Source: Azonexus sp.
GTDB taxonomy: Bacteria > Pseudomonadota > Gammaproteobacteria > Burkholderiales > Rhodocyclaceae
DNA length: 64,000 nt
Assembly: GCA_031260295.1 (NCBI GenBank)
Contig: JAIRKE010000035.1
Location: 45,166-109,165 of the forward strand
Direction: 5' to 3'
Shown: in pieces, positions 38,827 to 47,339 of the stretch
Layout of the letters: each line of letters begins with the position of its first letter
Numbering within the stretch: the stretch's first letter is position 1
The notes under the pieces: generated by a model
What the model was told of the DNA's origin: nothing
What the model saw: the letters and a program-made list of their open reading frames with translations, nothing else
Databases searched by the model: none
Translations under genes and position numbers: made by a program

Positions 38827-40203
38827 ATGTCCCGTCGCTTTTCACACGCCCGATCAATTGCCACCGCGCTGGCCCATGCTCTGCTGGCCGCCGACGTCGA
38901 CCAAGCCCGCGCCCGCTCGCAGGCGGCGCTGACGGAACGCATGAGCGTCTGCCTTGGTATTCCCGCACCAGCGCAGTTGCGCACGTTGGCAATTGCGCTG
39001 GCGCGGCGGTCACTGCCGTTCTGGCGGCGGCACACGGTGCCAACGCTGGCTCGCCATTTGCAAGACATGGCGTCATTTCAAAAACTGCTCGCTGGCGCGC
39101 CGCTGCGCGTCCGGCGCTGGCTGTTGCGTCCGACGGAAATGCGCGACCAGACGTCCGGTTTCATCGTTCCGCTGCCCTTGCCGCAGTGGCCGACACCGGT
39201 CAATCTGGCACGGGGGCTGGGCATTTCGCCGGATGAACTTGACTGGCTCTGCCATCCCGCCCTGGGCTGGCGCGACGACTCGTCCACGCTTGGCGCGCGC
39301 CGCGTCGCGCCGCACTACCGCTGCATCCTCCGGCCCAAGGCAAGCGGCGGCTTGCGCCTGATCGAAGCGCCGCTGCCGTTGCTCAAGCGCGTTCAACGCC
39401 GCTTAGTGGCCGAACTGCTCCAGCATGTGCCCGTCCACGAATGCGTACACGGTTTCGTGCACGGGCGCGATGTCGCCAGCCATGCGCAAACGCACGCCGG
39501 CCAGCCTTTCGTCATGATTTTCGATTTGCGCGACTTTTTCAACAGCATCGGCGCTGGCCGCATTAACGCGCTATGGCGCAGCCTGGGCTACCCGGAAGGC
39601 GTGGCGCGCTGCCTGAGCGCCCTGACCACCACGCGCACGCCAACGTCGGTACTGATGCGGCTGCATGAAGCGGGCGAGACGGATTCCCTGCGTCAGCGCC
39701 GCCTGAGCAGCGCCCACCTGCCGCAAGGCGCGCCGACCTCGCCGGCATTGGCGAATCTCTGCACCTTCGGGCTGGACTTGCGCCTGGCGGGGCTGGCCGA
39801 ACGTTTCGGCGCGCGCTATTCGCGCTATGCGGACGATCTAGTGTTCTCCGGCCCGGCGGCACTGAACCGCCAGTCCCGCGCCCTGCATGCCTGGGTCAGC
39901 GCCATTGCCGCCAGCGAAGGCTTTGCCCTGCATCCAACCAAGACACGCCGTTTGCCGGCGCACCGCCAGCAGTGCATCACCGGGCTAGTCATCAACCAGC
40001 GCCCGAATCTGGCGCGCGACGATTACGACCGCCTGCGCGCCGAACTGCATCAACTCTCGCTCCAAACCGCCGTCGATCCCGCGCTGCGGGCGCATCTGCA
40101 AGGGCGACTAGCCTGGGCTGCCCGCTTCGTATGCGACAGCCGCGCGCGCAAGCTGGCGGGCCTGCTGGGGCGGATCAACTTTGTGCCAGCGCTTTCCGTA
40201 TAG
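38827..40203 (+). CDS. Retron-type reverse transcriptase
   Basis: A 458-residue RNA-directed DNA polymerase. The retron-like region VHGFVHGRD with HAQTH at 219-223 corresponds to the NAxxH motif. Catalytic motif A is FDLRDFF (about 232-238), LPQGAPTSPALANL is at ~298-311, and YADD at 334-337 supplies the catalytic aspartates. ITGLVINQ at 384-391 matches the VTG motif of retron RTs. Unlike compact retron RTs, it has an N-terminal extension of ~150 residues before the RT fold, of unknown function. The ATG at 38827 was chosen because upstream in-frame codons fall within the candidate msr-msd RNA. No effector gene adjoins it. A GC stem without T-run follows the stop (40212-40231). Confidence 0.9.
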   Translation: MSRRFSHARSIATALAHALLAADVDQARARSQAALTERMSVCLGIPAPAQLRTLAIALARRSLPFWRRHTVPTLARHLQDMASFQKLLAGAPLRVRRWLLRPTEMRDQTSGFIVPLPLPQWPTPVNLARGLGISPDELDWLCHPALGWRDDSSTLGARRVAPHYRCILRPKASGGLRLIEAPLPLLKRVQRRLVAELLQHVPVHECVHGFVHGRDVASHAQTHAGQPFVMIFDLRDFFNSIGAGRINALWRSLGYPEGVARCLSALTTTRTPTSVLMRLHEAGETDSLRQRRLSSAHLPQGAPTSPALANLCTFGLDLRLAGLAERFGARYSRYADDLVFSGPAALNRQSRALHAWVSAIAASEGFALHPTKTRRLPAHRQQCITGLVINQRPNLARDDYDRLRAELHQLSLQTAVDPALRAHLQGRLAWAARFVCDSRARKLAGLLGRINFVPALSV

Positions 40204-40270
40204 CGCCACCGCAGGCGCCCCAACGGGTGCCGAGGAAGCTCGCCCCTAACTTGGGACAACTCAGAAAACA

Positions 40271-40300
40271 GTGGACGCCGGCCGACTCCTTGTGTAACAT
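40271..40300 (+). promoter_or_regulatory. Possible promoter of tRNA-Gln/prs
   Basis: TAACAT (40295-40300) preceded by TG as an extended -10, with a weak GTGGAC 18 bp upstream, stands about 43 bases before the tRNA. It would restore transcription of the tRNA-Gln-prs unit downstream of the inserted retron. Confidence 0.35.
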
Positions 40301-40343
40301 GCGCGCCTCGTTCCGCACGCCAATCCGTGCAGACGAAACCCGC

Positions 40344-40420
40344 TGGGGAGTCGCCAAGTTGGTCAAGGCACCGGATTTTGATTCCGGCATTCGAAGGTTC
40401 GAATCCTTCTTCCCCAGCCA
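40344..40420 (+). tRNA. tRNA-Gln (UUG anticodon)
   Basis: A 77-base cloverleaf including encoded CCA. The acceptor TGGGGAG pairs with TTCCCCA, the anticodon stem CCGGA/TCCGG encloses the loop TTTTGAT with anticodon TTG, and the T arm contains GGTTCGAATCC. It reads CAA (and CAG by wobble). The location between ispE and prs is conserved in betaproteobacteria. Confidence 0.97.
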
Positions 40421-40510
40421 AGTTTCCTTCGGGCAGGTCGCAAGCCTGCCCGATTTTCATGGTAGCGGGCGATGACGTATTCGGCATGGAGCGCCCGGAA
40501 GGATGTGGAA

Positions 40511-41461
40511 ATGGCCTACAACAGCCTGATGGTGTTTACCGGCAACGCCAACGCGAAGCTGGCCGCCGATGTTGCCAAGCAATTGAACATCGATATCGGC
40601 CGCGCCAATGTCGGCCGCTTCTCGGACGGTGAGGTCAGCGTCGAATTGCAGGAACATGTGCGCGGCCGCGACATTTTCGTCCTGCAATCCACCTGCGCGC
40701 CGTGCAACGACAACCTGATGGAATTGCTGGTCATCGTCGATTCGCTCAAGCGCGCCTCGGCCGGCCGCATCACCGCCGCCATCCCCTATTTCGGTTACGC
40801 CCGCCAGGACCGCCGTTCGCGTTCTTCGCGCGTGCCTATCGCCGCCAAGCTGGTCGCCAACATGCTGGTCGCCTCCGGCGTCGACCGCGTCCTGACCATG
40901 GACCTGCACGCCGAGCAGATTCAGGGCTTCTTCGACATTCCGGTCGATAACATCTACGCCCTGCCGATCCTGCTCGACGACATCAAGAAGCAGAATTACG
41001 AGAACCCGATGGTCGTCTCGCCCGACCACGGCGGCGTTGTCCGCGCCCGCTCGCTGGCCAAGCGCCTCGAATGCGATCTGGCAATCATCGACAAGCGCCG
41101 GCCGAAGGCCAACGTCACGGAAGTAATGAACATTATCGGCGAAGTCGACGGCCGTACCTGCATCATCATGGACGACATGGTCGACACCGCCGGCACCCTG
41201 GGCAAGGCTGCCACCGCGCTCAAGGAGCACGGCGCCAAGCAGGTCGTCGCCTACTGCACCCACCCGGTGCTCTCCGGTCCGGCTGTCGAGCGCGTCAATT
41301 CCTCGGACCTCGACGCCTTGGTCGTCACCGACACCATCCCGTTGCGCGACGATGCTGCTGCCTCGCCGCGCATCCGCCAACTGTCGGTCGCCGAGATCAT
41401 GGCCGAAACCATTCGCCGCATCAGCAACGACGACTCGGTGTCGTCGCTGTTCATCGATTAA
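40511..41461 (+). CDS. prs: Ribose-phosphate pyrophosphokinase
   Basis: A 316-residue enzyme making PRPP from ribose-5-phosphate and ATP for nucleotide, histidine and tryptophan synthesis. The PRPP-binding loop is [14 protein letters not shown], the divalent-metal site is in [17 protein letters not shown], and the flexible loop [12 protein letters not shown] is present. The ATG at 40511 has GGAAGGATGTGGAA before it; a start at 40472 would add a tail not found in the family. Confidence 0.97.
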   Translation: MAYNSLMVFTGNANAKLAADVAKQLNIDIGRANVGRFSDGEVSVELQEHVRGRDIFVLQSTCAPCNDNLMELLVIVDSLKRASAGRITAAIPYFGYARQDRRSRSSRVPIAAKLVANMLVASGVDRVLTMDLHAEQIQGFFDIPVDNIYALPILLDDIKKQNYENPMVVSPDHGGVVRARSLAKRLECDLAIIDKRRPKANVTEVMNIIGEVDGRTCIIMDDMVDTAGTLGKAATALKEHGAKQVVAYCTHPVLSGPAVERVNSSDLDALVVTDTIPLRDDAAASPRIRQLSVAEIMAETIRRISNDDSVSSLFID

Positions 41462-41515
41462 GTTTTATCAACCTTCCCGATCTGGTCGCGGAGCGGGAAT
41501 AACTGGAGCATCACC

Positions 41516-42127
41516 ATGAACTTTGAAGTCATCGCCAACGCGCGGTCGGTGCAGGGAACGGGTGCGAGCCGCCGCCTGCGTCGTGCCGGCACGGTCCCGG
41601 GCATCGTCTACGGCGGCAAGTCCGCCCCGGTCGCCATCGAAACCAACCACAACGACCTGCTGCTGAAGCTGAAGAAGGAAGCCTTCCATTCTTCGATCAT
41701 CAGCCTGGTTGTCGACGGTAAGAAGGAACAGGTTCTGCTGCGCGACTACCAGACGCACGCCTACAAGCCGCTGGTCCTGCACATCGATTTCCAGCGCGTC
41801 GACGCCACCCACGAGCTGCACGTCAAAGTGCCGCTGCACTTCATCAACGAAGATGTCGCTCCGGGCGTCAAGCTGGGCGGCGGCCTGGTCAACCACGTCA
41901 TGACCGAAGTCGACGTGCAGTGCCTAGCCAAGAACCTGCCGGAGTTCATTGAGGTCGACCTGAGCCACATGAACGCCGGTGAAACCCTGCACCTGAACCA
42001 GTTGAAGCTGCCGAAGGGCGTCAAGCTCGGCCACCACGCTGCCGCTGACGCGGTGGTCGTCGGTATCGTCGGCAAGAGCGGCGGTGCCGAAGCCAGCGAA
42101 AGCGAAGGCGAAGCGGCCGCCGAGTAA
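41516..42127 (+). CDS. rplY: 50S ribosomal protein L25 (CTC form)
   Basis: A 203-residue 5S rRNA-binding ribosomal protein of the long general-stress (CTC) type. The L25 domain (residues 1-95, [18 protein letters not shown]) is followed by the beta-rich TL5 extension and an alanine/glutamate-rich tail. It lies 54 bp after prs, with a good ribosome-binding site (CTGGAG), and is followed by a strong terminator. Confidence 0.96.
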   Translation: MNFEVIANARSVQGTGASRRLRRAGTVPGIVYGGKSAPVAIETNHNDLLLKLKKEAFHSSIISLVVDGKKEQVLLRDYQTHAYKPLVLHIDFQRVDATHELHVKVPLHFINEDVAPGVKLGGGLVNHVMTEVDVQCLAKNLPEFIEVDLSHMNAGETLHLNQLKLPKGVKLGHHAAADAVVVGIVGKSGGAEASESEGEAAAE

Positions 42128-42148
42128 GCCGGCAGCCCACGCCATACT

Positions 42149-42183
42149 GGCCGCCGCCGGCACGTTGCCGCCGGCGGCCTTTT
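42149..42183 (+). terminator. Rho-independent terminator after rplY
   Basis: The stem GGCCGCCG pairs with CGGCGGCC, with an inner CGGCA/TGCCG stem, followed directly by TTTT. It would end the prs-rplY unit, possibly incompletely since pth begins 15 bases later. Confidence 0.8.
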
Positions 42184-42197
42184 CGCACTGAAAGGTC

Positions 42198-42776
42198 ATG
42201 CCCGCTCCCCGCCTCGTCGTCGGTCTCGGCAATCCCGGCGCCGAGTATGAAAACACCCGGCACAACGTCGGTTTCTGGTTCGTCGACCGTCTGGCGGCGC
42301 AACTGAAGACGCCGCTCGCCCCGCAGGCCAAGTTCTTCGGCCGGGCGGCGCGGGCTGGCGAACTATGGCTGCTACAGCCGACCACCTTCATGAACCGTTC
42401 CGGTCAGGCGGTCGCCGCGCTGGCCAATTTCTACAAGATTCCTGCCGACGAAATCCTCGTCGTGCACGACGAACTCGATCTGGTGCCCGGCGCCATCCGC
42501 CTCAAGCAAGGCGGCGGCAACGGCGGCCACAACGGCCTGAAGGACCTCCAAGCTCGGCTCGGCACAGCGGATTTTTGGCGCTTGCGCCTCGGCATCGGCC
42601 ATCCGCGCACGCTGAACCTCGCCCAGCAGGTAGTCGATTTCGTCCTACATCCGCCGCGCAAAGAAGAACTGCCGGCCATTGAACAAGCCCTGGAGCGCAG
42701 CCTGCTGGCCTGGCCCAGACTCGCCGCCGGTGATTTCGCCGGCGCCCAACAACAGTTGCACGGTAAAGCGGCTTAA
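42198..42776 (+). CDS. pth: Peptidyl-tRNA hydrolase
   Basis: A 192-residue esterase recycling tRNA from prematurely released peptidyl-tRNA. The start [20 protein letters not shown] contains the catalytic histidine, and [32 protein letters not shown] (catalytic aspartate) and [11 protein letters not shown] are conserved. It is 15 bp upstream of ychF, the standard order. Confidence 0.97.
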   Translation: MPAPRLVVGLGNPGAEYENTRHNVGFWFVDRLAAQLKTPLAPQAKFFGRAARAGELWLLQPTTFMNRSGQAVAALANFYKIPADEILVVHDELDLVPGAIRLKQGGGNGGHNGLKDLQARLGTADFWRLRLGIGHPRTLNLAQQVVDFVLHPPRKEELPAIEQALERSLLAWPRLAAGDFAGAQQQLHGKAA

Positions 42777-42791
42777 ATTCAAGGAACAAGC

Positions 42792-43883
42792 ATGTCTCTC
42801 AAATGCGGCATCGTCGGCCTGCCCAACGTCGGCAAATCCACTCTCTTCAACGCCCTGACCAAAGCTGGCATCGAAGCGGCCAACTATCCCTTCTGCACCA
42901 TCGAGCCAAACGTCGGCATCGTCGAGGTGCCGGACTCGCGCCTCAAGGCGCTGTCCGAGATCGTCAAGCCGCAGAAAGTGCAACCGGCCATCGTCGAGTT
43001 TGTCGACATCGCCGGCCTGGTCGCCGGTGCCTCCAAGGGCGAAGGTCTGGGCAACCAATTCCTGGCCAACATCCGCGAAACCGACGCCATCGTCCACGTC
43101 GTGCGCTGCTTCGCCGACGACAACGTAGTGCACGTCTCGGGCAGCGTCGATCCGCTGCGCGACATCGAAGTCATCGACACCGAACTGGCGCTGGCCGATA
43201 TGGCCACCGTCGAAAAAGCGCTCAACCGTTACCGCCGCCCGGCCAACTCGGGCGACAAGGAAGCCAAGATCCTGGTCGCCGTGCTCGACAAGTGCTTCGC
43301 CCAACTCGACCAAGGCAAGCCGGTGCGTGCTCTCGACCTGGCCAAGGAGGAATGGGCCAGCCTCAAGCCCTTCTGCCTGATCACCGCCAAGCCGGTGCTC
43401 TATGCCGCCAACGTCGCCGAGGACGGCTTCGAGAACAATCCTCACCTCGATGCGGTGCGCACCCACGCCGCCGCCGAGGGTGCCGAGGTGGTGGCCCTGT
43501 GCGCCGCCATCGAGGCCGAGATCGCCGACCTCGACGATGCCGACAAGATCGACTTCCTCGAATCCATGGGCCTGCACGAACCCGGCCTCGACCGCCTGAT
43601 CCGCGCCGGCTACAAGCTGCTCGGCCTGCAGACCTATTTCACCGCCGGGGTCAAGGAAGTGCGAGCCTGGACCATCCACGTCGGCGATACCGCGCCGCAG
43701 GCGGCTGGCGTCATCCACACCGATTTCGAACGCGGCTTCATCCGCGCCCAGACCATCGCCTACGACGACTTCATCGCCTGCAAGGGCGAGCACGGCGCCA
43801 AGGAGGCCGGCAAGATGCGCGCCGAAGGCAAGGAATATGTGGTGAAGGATGGGGATGTGATGAATTTCTTGTTCAATGTCTGA
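42792..43883 (+). CDS. ychF: Redox-regulated ATPase YchF (OBG-like)
   Basis: A 363-residue Obg-family P-loop protein that hydrolyses ATP and binds ribosomes. G1 is [16 protein letters not shown]3 DIAGLV, followed by a coiled coil and a C-terminal TGS domain ([20 protein letters not shown] ... [17 protein letters not shown]). Full length with AAGGAA ribosome-binding site. It is the last housekeeping gene before the defence island. Confidence 0.97.
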   Translation: MSLKCGIVGLPNVGKSTLFNALTKAGIEAANYPFCTIEPNVGIVEVPDSRLKALSEIVKPQKVQPAIVEFVDIAGLVAGASKGEGLGNQFLANIRETDAIVHVVRCFADDNVVHVSGSVDPLRDIEVIDTELALADMATVEKALNRYRRPANSGDKEAKILVAVLDKCFAQLDQGKPVRALDLAKEEWASLKPFCLITAKPVLYAANVAEDGFENNPHLDAVRTHAAAEGAEVVALCAAIEAEIADLDDADKIDFLESMGLHEPGLDRLIRAGYKLLGLQTYFTAGVKEVRAWTIHVGDTAPQAAGVIHTDFERGFIRAQTIAYDDFIACKGEHGAKEAGKMRAEGKEYVVKDGDVMNFLFNV

Positions 43884-44174
43884 ATAGCGTCGTTTTGACC
43901 ACGGCACAATCGCAAGCTCCGGTCTTCAGGCCGCGCTCAAGCGAGCCAAGCGTGACCTTGGCGCCGAAGGCGCCCCAAACTCGCGGCGAGGACTTTCCCA
44001 CCGCACCGCCTGCCTACGGTCTGAACGGACCTTCAGCAGCCGCCACTGTGGAAAAGTCTATTCTCACCTCACGCACAGAAATCCTGACACACCCGCACTA
44101 TCCGGTCGTGCGAACAAGCGGTATCCTGCGCCCACTCTTGCCCGCGCACCCTCAAATAAGATCAGGCACAACCA
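43884..44174. other. Intergenic boundary of the defence island
   Basis: No gene is seen in these 290 bases. A small hairpin GGCGCC-GAA-GGCGCC (about 43960-43974) could terminate ychF transcription, though no T-run follows. The base composition drops towards AT just before the sspE-like start, marking the island edge. No direct repeat or tRNA end was found here. Confidence 0.4.
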
Positions 44175-46475
44175 ATGATTGATATCTCGAAAGCATTTTC
44201 GCCAACTAGCGAACCGATCTCTGGTTTTTTTCAACAGCCTGGTGCCGCTTACTACATTCCCCTATATCAACGTGAATACAGCTGGGAAGCGGAAAACGTG
44301 GAGCAACTCATGGAGGATGTTTTCAATGGGGTGAAATCACTCATTGAAGACTCTCCAGAAATTCGAGAACGGGCAATTCATTTCATGGGAACAGTTATTC
44401 TTTTTCAGGAATCAAGCCCTAAACAAAATATTCAGCCACGAGACGATCGGGCTTTACCTACCAGGATAGATAACGTAATTGATGGGCAGCAACGTATTTC
44501 CACCATTGCACTGCTGGCCTGCGTGCTATTGCAGCGGCTCCTAAATCTCAGAAGTGGATTACCTGGAGATGCAAAATTCGACTCCCTGCGGACAGAAATT
44601 GATTCCAAACGCGATCTTTTATTAGAGCTATTTTCTGTTGATATCAAGCGAGGGAGCCCGAGCCGAAAACCCATCATCGTTCGTGGCTCAGTTGATGGAT
44701 GGACGTTTGACGGAACAGACGAGGACAACTACAAGTCTGGCGTCGCAAGCTATATTGCCTCAACAATTCGTGCATACACGAACAATTCTCTCGGAAAACT
44801 AGCAAAACCAAATGACAAAAGGGTTGCGAGAAATGTTCGTGAAATAGAGAAGTGGCTAAAAAAAATTGAAGAAACGGGCCCTAGTGACGACAACGACTAC
44901 CCACGAGCAAAACAAATACTAGAAACAATTCCTGAAGAATCTCTTTGGACGTATCCAAGACCAGAGCTACGAGATCATGTGCCGGAACCAACCGGAGAAT
45001 TTGACAAGGTAGCCAAAGTAGTATCTAGCCTAGTGCAACTATTCGCATTCATTCACTATTTTGCCGAGCGGTGTTGCTTTACAGTAATTAAGCCCGTATC
45101 TGAAGAATGGGCATTTGATATGTTTCAGTCGCTTAACGCCTCAGGAACCCCACTTACTGCAATTGAGACGTTTAAGCCACTAGTGGTTAATTACTTAGCG
45201 CAAGAAGGAAAAATATTCAAAGATACAAAATCAAATGAATATTTCAGCAAGGTAGACCAGTTAATCGGGGATACCGGGCCAGCTGCAAAAAAGAACAAAC
45301 TTACGGACGAATTTTTGACAATTTTTGCTCTCACCCATGACGGACATACTCTGTCGACGCAATTCAGTCTTCAAAGGCGTTATCTCAATGATCGGCTTCG
45401 AGCAGCCGATACCCCAGCAGCACGGGAAGACTTCGTTCGGCAAATGGGGGAGCTGGCAACTTACTGGGATTCCGTTATCGGGTTTGAACCAAATAATTTG
45501 CTGGCAATCGCCGGATTGGAGGACTTAACACAAGAGTCCAAGTCGGCCTCAGGCTTTTGCGTCCTCTTCCTTCGTGACTCAGGCCACAAGATGGCCAACT
45601 CGGTTTTGAGTCGATTTTATGGGAGGCTGCTTAGGGAAAAAAGCCAACAGGCTGCTATAGACTTCGTGGAAGCATGCAAGGCTGTCACGGCATTTTATTT
45701 TCTGTGGCGAGCTGCGAAAACTAATTCTGGCCTGGATGACGTATATCGAAAATTACTCCGCGCAGGAGATGAAGATAACGGAATCCCTCCGTTATGTGCG
45801 CTCAAGGGGCAGGACTCTATTAACATAGAAAATCTTCAGAAATATTTCCGCTTGGCACTAGACGATCTCGCTGACCGCACCCAATGGCTAACTAGGGCCA
45901 CTCAGAATCTTCGTTACGATTTTGCCAAGCCGATGTGTAAATGCGCACTGTTTCTGAGCGCACACGACACTATTCCTGATAGCGACTCTCCTGGATTAAT
46001 GAAACTAGGAACACCAGGCACTCACCCGATGATAGACCCTCGCATGTGGAACTCCCCGGACTTTAAGTCTATCGAGCACATCGCACCGGGAAAGGGGCAG
46101 GGTAACTGGGATGATTCGTTATATGAGAGTGAACGTTTTCAAGCGATAGGAAATTTGACGCTGCTACCTGGAGAGGTGAACAGTTCCGCAGGGAATAGCC
46201 CTTGGGTTGTAAAGTCTATTTATTATCGCCACCTAGCAGAGAAGGATCCAGAAAAGCTTGTCGGGCTCGCACAAGAGGCAGAGAAAATTGGGGTGGTATT
46301 ACAAGCACACACTTTGGATCTGCTCAAAAATTCATCCTATTCCCACCATATGGAGTCAATCGTCAGAGTACCAACAGACGGCAAATGGGACAAAGACTTA
46401 GTTGAGCTCCGCAGCAGAAGAATATGTGAGCTCTCTTGGTCTCGAGTAGCCTCTTGGCTAGGGCTGCCAGCATAG
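44175..46475 (+). CDS. sspE: DUF262/DUF1524 nuclease, SspE-like effector
   Basis: A 766-residue restriction protein. The N-terminal DUF262 domain has IPLYQREYSW (28-37) and the nucleotide-binding VIDGQQRIST (101-110), both typical of SspE/GmrSD-type proteins. The C-terminal DUF1524 carries an HNH-like SIEHIAPGKG with histidine 635, followed by IGNLTLLPGEVNSSAGN. In the Ssp system this protein senses phosphorothioate in host DNA, hydrolyses nucleotides and nicks unmodified phage DNA. The assignment to Ssp relies on the facing DUF4007/ATPase/PAPS-reductase operon. The gene is markedly AT-rich compared with that operon and the core genome. Alternative: a stand-alone GmrSD-type enzyme. Confidence 0.82.
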   Translation: MIDISKAFSPTSEPISGFFQQPGAAYYIPLYQREYSWEAENVEQLMEDVFNGVKSLIEDSPEIRERAIHFMGTVILFQESSPKQNIQPRDDRALPTRIDNVIDGQQRISTIALLACVLLQRLLNLRSGLPGDAKFDSLRTEIDSKRDLLLELFSVDIKRGSPSRKPIIVRGSVDGWTFDGTDEDNYKSGVASYIASTIRAYTNNSLGKLAKPNDKRVARNVREIEKWLKKIEETGPSDDNDYPRAKQILETIPEESLWTYPRPELRDHVPEPTGEFDKVAKVVSSLVQLFAFIHYFAERCCFTVIKPVSEEWAFDMFQSLNASGTPLTAIETFKPLVVNYLAQEGKIFKDTKSNEYFSKVDQLIGDTGPAAKKNKLTDEFLTIFALTHDGHTLSTQFSLQRRYLNDRLRAADTPAAREDFVRQMGELATYWDSVIGFEPNNLLAIAGLEDLTQESKSASGFCVLFLRDSGHKMANSVLSRFYGRLLREKSQQAAIDFVEACKAVTAFYFLWRAAKTNSGLDDVYRKLLRAGDEDNGIPPLCALKGQDSINIENLQKYFRLALDDLADRTQWLTRATQNLRYDFAKPMCKCALFLSAHDTIPDSDSPGLMKLGTPGTHPMIDPRMWNSPDFKSIEHIAPGKGQGNWDDSLYESERFQAIGNLTLLPGEVNSSAGNSPWVVKSIYYRHLAEKDPEKLVGLAQEAEKIGVVLQAHTLDLLKNSSYSHHMESIVRVPTDGKWDKDLVELRSRRICELSWSRVASWLGLPA

Positions 46476-46498
46476 ATAGTGCGATGGAGGAACTACGC

Positions 46499-47335
46499 TT
46501 ATTTGTGGCAGACCACGCATGCTCCATTGCCTTCTTCACATCCATAAAGGTCGTCTAGATCAGGTGGCAGCTCGGGTCTAAGCGGATTCACCGGGCGACG
46601 ACGCTCTTCCCGAGCTTTTCGCTCCTCATAGTCGCGGACGATCTGCCCGATCCGTTCAGGGTTTTCCAACGACGCCAAAGGCTCCCCCTTTGTCCAAGTG
46701 AACGGGGAACCATGCTCCAAGGCATCTTTCTCATAGGTCTTCGCCGCCTCAAACTCCTCGGGGTGTCGCTCACGCAACCTGACCCATTCGATCTTCTGTT
46801 GGAAGAAGCAGAACGTGCAGCCGCTCCTGCTTCTCCACTCATAGTATTCGGGCCAGCCCACACCTGAGGCCATAAGTATTTCCGAGACGCCCGGTTTGTC
46901 CACTCCGTTCTCGCGAAACGGGAGCCTAACCTTCAAATTAGGATGCTTCGACGTATATCCCTCTCGATAGTCCTCGTCCGCCCTAATGGCCACATAGGAC
47001 GTCACAAGGTCACCAGCCACAAGCATCGGCTTAACCCAACGCTCGAACGGCAAAAGTTTCAACTGCCGCGTACACCAGCGCGTTTGGGGGGACGGAAGAA
47101 AATGGTTGTATTCGCGGAGCCAAAAATCGAAGTCTCTGTCGGGGTTAAGCCTTGCGATGGGCTTCCCAAGGAAGCCCTCAAGCCTTCCCAGGAAATCGTA
47201 GACCTCGGGAAGTTCCTTGCCCGTGTCGGTGAAGTAATACTCGATGTCCAGATCGGCGCGCGTCTGTCGCATATACACGGCGAGGGCCGCACTGTCTTTG
47301 CCACCGGAGATTCCGAGAACGTGTCGTTCCGCCAC
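46499..47335 (-). CDS. sspD: PAPS reductase-family protein, SspD-like (ATP pyrophosphatase)
   Basis: A 278-residue protein of the PAPS reductase/DndC superfamily. The PP-loop is ISGGKDSAAL (residues 9-18), which activates substrate with ATP. Cysteines in TRWCTRQLK, SGCTFCFFQQ and the C-terminal GCEEGNGACVVCHK could hold an iron-sulfur cluster or carry sulfur. In phosphorothioation systems this component adenylates the DNA backbone for sulfur insertion. It starts at GTG four bases after the SspC-like stop, so translation is coupled. A CysD/CysH role in sulfate assimilation is unlikely because of the neighbours. Confidence 0.85.
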   Translation of the reverse strand: MAERHVLGISGGKDSAALAVYMRQTRADLDIEYYFTDTGKELPEVYDFLGRLEGFLGKPIARLNPDRDFDFWLREYNHFLPSPQTRWCTRQLKLLPFERWVKPMLVAGDLVTSYVAIRADEDYREGYTSKHPNLKVRLPFRENGVDKPGVSEILMASGVGWPEYYEWRSRSGCTFCFFQQKIEWVRLRERHPEEFEAAKTYEKDALEHGSPFTWTKGEPLASLENPERIGQIVRDYEERKAREERRRPVNPLRPELPPDLDDLYGCEEGNGACVVCHK

Positions 47336-47339
47336 GGTC

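Noticed and set aside
43940-43980. GGCGCC-GAA-GGCGCC as a further attC-like site near the island edge
   Set aside because: The short stem resembles the loop of the attC-like site, but no GCCTAAC/GTTAGGC cores flank it.
46499-47335. PAPS reductase-family gene as part of sulfate assimilation with sbp-cysTWA
   Set aside because: It lies 23 kb from the transporter genes and is translationally coupled to DUF4007 and ATPase genes, which points to DNA phosphorothioation.
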